DNA from: Sambucus nigra
Lineage: Eukaryota; Streptophyta; Magnoliopsida; Dipsacales; Adoxaceae
Assembly: GCA_949130495.1 (NCBI GenBank)
Contig: OX422219.1
Coordinates: 267,949,111-268,013,110 of the forward strand
Direction: 5' to 3'
Length of the DNA: 64,000 bases
The first letter of the stretch is position 1, and each line of letters starts with the position of its first letter. Positions 57,621 through 64,000 of the stretch are shown here, one piece after another. A program made the position numbers and the translations under genes. Under the pieces are notes generated by a model that ran no database searches, had not been told where the DNA came from, and was given only the letters and a program-made list of their open reading frames with translations.

Positions 57621-60600
57621 GTAGGCCCAGTAAGAGGAACGGACACCTCGCACGGGACCAATGTAACTTGTAGGAACTGAACGCGTATTCCCGGGTCTCC
57701 CGGTTTGAGAATGTGATGATAATTTGTAAAAATCAACACTTAGACTTAAAACAGGACATTAAAGGGTGAAAACACAAAACAACCCCCAAATGACCCCGTA
57801 GGAGGCACGAACATCTCCCACGAGACCAATGTTACTTTTAGGAACTGACCGCGTAGTCCCGGGTCTCTCGGTTTGATAGTACGACGATAATTTGCAAAAA
57901 AGAAACTTAGACTTAAAAACAAGCCATTCAAGGGTGAAAATCCAAACTAGCCACCAAACGACCCCGTAGGAGGCACGAACACCTTGCACGGTACCAATGT
58001 AACTTCTAGGAACTGATCGCGTAGTCCCGGGTCTCACGGTTTGAGAGTATGACAATAATTTGCAAAAATAACACTTATACTTAAAAACATGCGATTAAAG
58101 GGTGAAAACCCAAACCAGCCCCCAAACGACACCGTAGGAGGCATGAACACCTCGTACAGGACCAATGTAACTTGTAGGAACTGACCGCGTAGTACCGGGT
58201 CTCCCGGTTTGAGAGTATGACGATAATTTGTAAAAATAACACGTAGACTTAAAAATATGCCGTTAAAGGGTGAAAACTCAAACCAGCCCCCAGACGACCC
58301 CGTAGGAGGCACAAACACCTCACACAGGACCAATGTAACATGTAGGAACTGATCGCGTAGTCCTGGGTCTCTCGGTTTGAGAGTATGACGATAATTTCGA
58401 AAAATAACACTTACACATAAAAACAGGTCGTTAAAGGGTGAAAACCCAAACCAGCACCCAAACGACCCCGTAGGAGGCATGACCAGCTCGCACGGGACCA
58501 ATGTAACTTGTAGGAACTGATCGCGTAGTCTCGAGTCTCCCGGTTTGAGAGTATGACGATAATTTGAAAAAAACACACTTAAAAATAGGTCTTTAAAGGG
58601 TGAAAACCTAAACCAGTCCCCATACGATCTCATAGGAGGCACGAACACCTCGCACGACACTAATGTAACTTTTAGGAACTGACCGCGTAGTCCCGTGTCT
58701 CCCGGTTTGAGAGTACGAGGATAATTCACAAAAAAATACACTTAGACTTAAAAACAAGCCATTAAAGGGTGAATGCCCAAACCAGACACCAAACGACCCC
58801 GTAAGAGGCACGAACACCTCGCACGGGACCAATGTAACTTGTAGTAACTGACCGCGTAGTCACGGGTCTCCCAATTTGAGAGTATGACGATAATTTGCAA
58901 ACATAACACTTAGACTTAAAAACAGGTCGTTAAAGGGTAAAAACCTAAACTAGCCCCCAAACGACCACGTAGGAGGCACGAACACCTCGCACGGGACCAA
59001 TGTAACTTGTAGGAACTGATCGCGTAGTCCCGGGTCTCCCGGTTTGAAAGTATGATGATAATTTGCAAAAATAACACTTACACTTAAAAACAGGCGGTTA
59101 AAGGGTGAAAACCCAAACCAGCCCCAAAACGACACCGTAAAAGGCACGAACGCCTCGCACGGGACCAATGTAATTCGTAGGAACTAACCCTGTAGTCCCG
59201 GGTGTCCCGGTTTGAGAGTATGATGATAATTTGCCAAAAACACACTTAAAAACAGGCCGTTAAGGTGTGAAAACCTAAACCCACCCCCATACGATCCCAT
59301 AGGAGGCACGAACACCTCGCACGGGACCAATGTAACTTTTAGGAACTGACCGCGTAGTCCCGGGTCTCCTGGTCTGAGAGTATGATGATAATTTGCAAAA
59401 AACACACTTAGACTTAAAAACAAGCCATTAAAGGGTGAAAACCCAAACCATCCACCAAATGACCCTGTAGGAGGCACGAACACCTCGCACGGGACTAATG
59501 TAACTTGTATGAACTGACCGCGTAGTCCCGAAACTCTCGGTTTGAGAGTATGAAAATAATTTGCAAAAATAACACTTAAACTTAAAAAATAGGCGATTAA
59601 AGGGTGAAAACCCAAACCAGCCCCCAAACGACACCGTAGGAGGCAAGAACACCTCGCACGGGGCCAATGTAACTTGTAGGAACTGACCGCGTAGTGTCGG
59701 GTCTCCAGGTTTGAGAGTATGACAATAATTTGCAAAAATAACACTAAGACTTAAAAACAGGTCGTTAAAGGGTGAAAACCCAAACCAGCCACCAAACGAC
59801 CCCATAGGAGGCACGGACACCTTTTACAGGACCAATGTAATTTGTAGGAACTGAAAGTGTAGTCCCAGGTCTCCCGGTTTGAGAGTATAACGATAATTTG
59901 AAAAAATAACACTTAGACTTAAAAAAGTTTGTTAAAGGGAGAAAACCCAAACCAGCCCCCAAACGACCCCGTAGGAGGCATGAACACCTCGCACGGGACC
60001 AATGTAACTTGTAGGAACTGACCGCGTACTCCCGGTTCTCCCGGTTTGAGAGTATGATGATAATTTGAAAAAAACACACTTAAAAATAGGCCGTTAAAGG
60101 GTGAAAACCTAAACCAGCCCCCATACGATCCCATAGGAAGCACGGACACCTCAGACGGAACCAATGTAACTTTTAGGAACTGATCGCGTAGTCCTGGGTC
60201 TCTCGGTTTGAGAGTATGACAATAATTCACAAAAAACACACTTAGACTTAAAAACAAGCCATTAAAGGGTGAATACCCAAACCAGTCACCAAATGACCCC
60301 GTAGGAGGCACGGACATCTCGACGAGACCAATGCAACTTGTAGGAATTGACTGCATAGTCCCGGGTGTCCTGGTTTGAGAGTATGACGATAATTTTAAAA
60401 AATAACACTTAGACTTAAAAACAGGCCTTTAAAGGGTGAAAACCCAGGCCATCCCCCAAACGACACCATAAAAGGCACGAACGCCTCGCACGGGACCAAT
60501 GTAACTTTTAGGAACTGACCCCGTAGTCCCGGGTCTCCCGGTTTGAGAGTATAACGATAATTTGAAAAATAACATTTTGACTTAAAAACAGGCAGTCAAA

Positions 60601-63600
60601 GGTTGAAAACCCAAACCATCCCCCAAACGACCCCGTAGGAGGCACGAACACTTCGCACGGGACCAATGTAACTTGTAGGAACTGACCGCGTAGTCCCGGG
60701 TCTCCCTGTTTGAGAGTATGATGATAATTTGCAAAAATAACCCTTATTCTTAAAAACAAGCCGTTAAAGGGTGAAAAACTAAACTAGCCCCCAAACGACC
60801 CCGTAGGAGGCACGAACACCTCGCACGGGACTAATGTAACTTGTAGGAACTGGTCGCGTAGTCCCGGGTCTCCCGGTTTGAGAGTATGACGATAATTTGC
60901 AAAAATAACACTTAGACTTAAAAACAGGTCGTTAAAGGGTGAAAACCCAAACCAGCCCCCAAACTACCCCGTAGGAGGCACGAACACCTCGCACGGGACC
61001 AATGTGACTTGTAGGAACTGACCGCGTAGCCCCGAGTCTCCCGATTTGAGAGTATGACGATAATATGCAAAAAAACACACTTAAAAATAGGCTGTTAAAG
61101 GGTGAAAAACTAAACCAGCCCCCAAATGATCCCATATGAGGCATGAACACCTCGTACGGGACCAATGTAACTTTTAGGAACTGACCGCATAGTCCTGGGA
61201 CTCCCGGTTTGAGAGTACGATGATAATTTGCAAAAAACACACTTAGACTTAAAAACAAGCCGTTAAAGGGTGACTTGTAGGAACTAACCGCGTAGTCTCG
61301 GGTAACTCGGTTTGAGAGTATGATGATAATTTGCAAAATAACACTTTGAATTAAAAACAGGTCGTTAAAGGGTGAAATCCCAACCCACCCCCAAATGACC
61401 CCGTAGGAGGTACGAACACCTCGCATGGGACCAATGTAATTTGTAAGAACTGATCGCGTAGTCTCGGGTTTCTGGGTTTAAGAATATGAAGATAATTTGC
61501 AAAAATAACACTTAGACTTAAAAACAGGCTGTTAAAGGGTGAAAACCCAAACCAACCCCCAAACGACCCCGTATGAGGCACGGACACCTCGCACGGGACC
61601 AATGTAACTTGTAGGAACTGATCGTGTAGTCTCGGGTCTCCCAATTTGAGAGTATGATGATAATTTGCCAAAAAAACACTTAGACTAATAAACAGGCCGT
61701 TAAAGGGTGAAAACCCAAACCAGCCACCAAACGACCCCATAGGAGGCACGAACACCTCTCACGGGACCAATGTAACTTGTAGGAACTGATCGCGCAGTCC
61801 CGGGTCTCCTGGTTTGAGAGTATGACAATAATTTGCAAGAATAGCACTTTGACTTAAAAATAGGCCGTTAAAGGGTTAAAACCCAAACCAGCCCCCAAAC
61901 GACCCCGTAGGAGGCATGAACACCTCGCATGGGACCAATGTAACTTGTAGGAACTAATCGGGTAATCTCGGGTCTCCCGATTTGAGAGTATGATGATAAT
62001 TTCCCAAAAACACACTTAGACTTAAAAACAGGCCGTTAAAGGGTGAAAACCCAAACCAGCCCCCAAACGATCCCGTAGGAGGCACGGACACCTCGCACGG
62101 GACCAATGTAACTTTTAGGAACTGATTGCGTTTCCCTGGGTCTCCCGATTTTAGAGTATGACGATAATTTGTAAAAAGCACACTTAGACTTAAAAATAAT
62201 CCATTAAAGGTTGAAAACCCAAACCAGCCCCCAAACGACCCCAGAGGAGGCACGAATACCTCGCACGGGACCAATGTAACATGTAGGAACTGACCGCGTA
62301 GTCCCGGGTCTCTCGGTTTGAGAGTATGATGAGTATTTGGAAAAATAACACTTGGACTTAAAAATAGGCCGTTAAAGGGTTAAAACTCAAACTAGCCCCC
62401 AAACGACCCCGTAGGAGGCACGAACACCTCGCACGGGACCAAGTAACTTTTAGGAACTGACCGCGTAGTCTCGGGTCTCCCGATTTGAGAGTATGATGAT
62501 AATTCGTAAAAAACACACTTAGACTTAAAAACAAGCCAATAAAAGGGTGAATACCCAAACCAGACACCAAACGCCCCAGTAGGAGGCACGAACATCTCGA
62601 CGGGACCAATGTAACTTATAGGAATTGACAGCGTACTCTCGGGTCTCCTAGTTTGAGAGTACGATGATAATTTTCAAAAATAACACTTAGACTTAAAAAT
62701 AGGTCATTAAAGGATGAAAACCCAAACCAGCCCCCAAACGACACTGTAGGAGGCACGAACGCCTCACACGCGACCAATGTAACTTTTAGGAACTGACCTC
62801 GTAGTCCCGGGTCTCCCGATTTGAGAGTATGACGATAATTTGCAAAAAAAACATTTTGACTTAAAAACAGGCAGTCAAATGTTGCAAACCCAAACCAGCT
62901 CCCAAACTACCCCGTAGGAGGCACGAACTCCTCGCACGGGACCAATGTAACTTGTAGGAACGGACCGCGTAGTCCCGGGTCTCTCGATTTGAGAGTATGA
63001 TGATAATTTGCAAAAATAACACTTAGACTTAAAAACAGGCCGTTACAGGGTGAAAACCTGAACTAGCCCCCAAACGACCCCGTAGGACGCACGAACACCT
63101 CGTACGGGACCAATGTAACTTGTAGGAACTGATCGCGTAGTCCCGGGTCTCGCGGTTTGAGAGTATGACGATAATTTGCAAAAATAACAGTTAGACTTCA
63201 AAACAGACCGTTAAAGGGTGAAAACCTAAACCAACCCCCAAACGACCCCGTAGGAGGCACGAACACCCCGCACGGGACCAATGTAACTTGTAGGAACTGA
63301 CCACGTAGCCCCGGGTCTCTCGGTTTTAGAGTATGACGATAATTTGCAAAAAACACACTTAAAAATAGGCCGTAAAATGGGGAAAAAATAAACCAGCCCC
63401 AAAACGATCCCATAGAAGGCACGAACACCTCGCACGGGACCAATGTAACTTTTAGGAACTGACCGCGTAATCTCGGGACTCCCGGTTTGAGAGTATGATG
63501 ATAATTTGCAAAAAACACAACTAGACTTAAAAACAAGCCGTTAAAGGGTGAATACCGAAACCAGACACCAAATGACCCCGAAGGAGGCACGAACACCTCG

Positions 63601-64000
63601 ACGGGACCAATGTAACTTGTAGGAACTGGCCGCGTAATCTCGGGTCTCCCGGTTTGAGAGTATGACGATAATTGGCAAAAATAACCCTTAGACTTAAAAA
63701 CAGGACATTAAAGGGTTAAAACCCAAACCACCCCCCAAATGACCCCGTAGGAGGTACGAACAGCTCGCACGGGACCAATGTAACTTGTAGGAACTGATCG
63801 CGAAGTCCCGGGTCTCTCGGTTTAAGAATATGATGATAATTTGCAAAAATTACACTTAGACATAAAAACAGGTCGTTAAAGGGTAAAATCCCAAACCAGC
63901 CTCCAAACGACCCCGTAGGAGGCACGAACACCTCGTACGTGATGATAATTTGCCAAAAACACACTTAGACTTAAAAACATTCTATTAAAGTTTGAAAACC
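57621..64000. repeat. satellite array, about 168-bp monomers
   Basis: About 37 head-to-tail monomers run to the window edge. The phrase TTAAAGGGTGAAAACC recurs every 162-169 bases (for instance 58097, 58265, 58433). Each monomer carries CACCTCGCACGGGACCAATG, TAGGAACTGACCGCGTAGT and the inverted repeat CCGGGTCTCCCGG. Some monomers are 162 bp because they lack a TAGACTT-like segment, and these tend to be followed by one with ACAAGCC and GGTGAATACCC. One junction near 61274 lacks about 90 bases. Because 168 is divisible by three, a minus-strand frame (GDPGLRGQFLQVTLVPCEVF and PPTGSFGGWFGFSPFN) stays open over several monomers, up to 235 codons. I see no evidence that it is a gene. Location (centromeric, subtelomeric or transposon-derived) is unknown. 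Confidence 0.95.

Noticed and set aside
58034..58741. 235-codon minus-strand frame as a genuine protein gene
   Set aside because: It is a run of satellite monomers translated head to tail; the start and stop positions are arbitrary and other monomers carry disruptions. Kept only as a satellite observation.
57621..64000. CRISPR-like array
   Set aside because: The repeats are about 168 bp, contiguous and all similar, with no short repeat and unique spacer alternation, and the context is plant nuclear DNA.

Overview
This window looks like repeat-dominated nuclear DNA from a flowering plant, probably a dicot. It is AT-rich and has no convincing intact host gene, rRNA, tRNA or CRISPR array. Nearly all recognisable coding sequence belongs to plant-type retroelements: chromodomain Ty3/Gypsy polyproteins, L1-like LINEs with plant-style gag and zf-RVT regions, and a gag-only LTR element. 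There are also a MITE-like foldback, a probable Helitron terminus, a CACTA-type transposon end, a fragment of a cytosolic ribosomal protein S15 gene and a long satellite array. The species cannot be named from this sequence alone.

Layout. Bases 1-13,300 hold degraded LTR remnants: an LTR tail ending near 1,652, a pair of about 440-bp direct repeats 5 kb apart, a 350-bp foldback element at 8,173, and a Copia-like LTR head at 10,899. From 13,367 to 17,808 lies non-retroviral DNA that begins with a Helitron-like 3' end (minus strand) and includes at least one exon-like open frame. From 17,875 to 31,530 is a degraded LINE (LINE-1 here, plus strand), split in its RNase H region by a 9.7-kb LTR retrotransposon (21,171-30,852; target duplication TTTAT). 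That intruder has two 3.7-kb LTRs and only a gag between them. A second, nearly full-length LINE (LINE-2, minus strand, 31,548-37,121) sits in the 3' flank of LINE-1 with an 18-bp target duplication.

From 38,786 to 40,417 is a solo Copia-like LTR (duplication CTATA) inside the 3' LTR of a degraded chromodomain Gypsy element (A, minus strand, internal 40,845-45,392). The 5' LTR of A is also the 3' LTR of a better preserved Gypsy element (B, minus strand, 45,393-54,937), giving an LTR-A-LTR-B-LTR chain. Right of it are a third Gypsy leader and LTR stub, a CACTA head at 55,207, an RPS15 fragment at 56,590, and from 57,621 to the right edge an array of about 168-bp monomers that continues beyond the window.

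How the parts relate. No host pathway is encoded. The interest lies in the nesting order, the non-autonomous giant-LTR element that must rely on pol from elsewhere, the chimeric Gypsy chain, the stop-start overlap in LINE-2, and structured repeats inside LTRs. The last include an approximately 90-nt module found three times per giant LTR and once in the internal region, whose closing stem co-varies between copies of the 5' LTR. The satellite monomer is a multiple of three and keeps a 56-codon minus-strand frame open through runs of several monomers.
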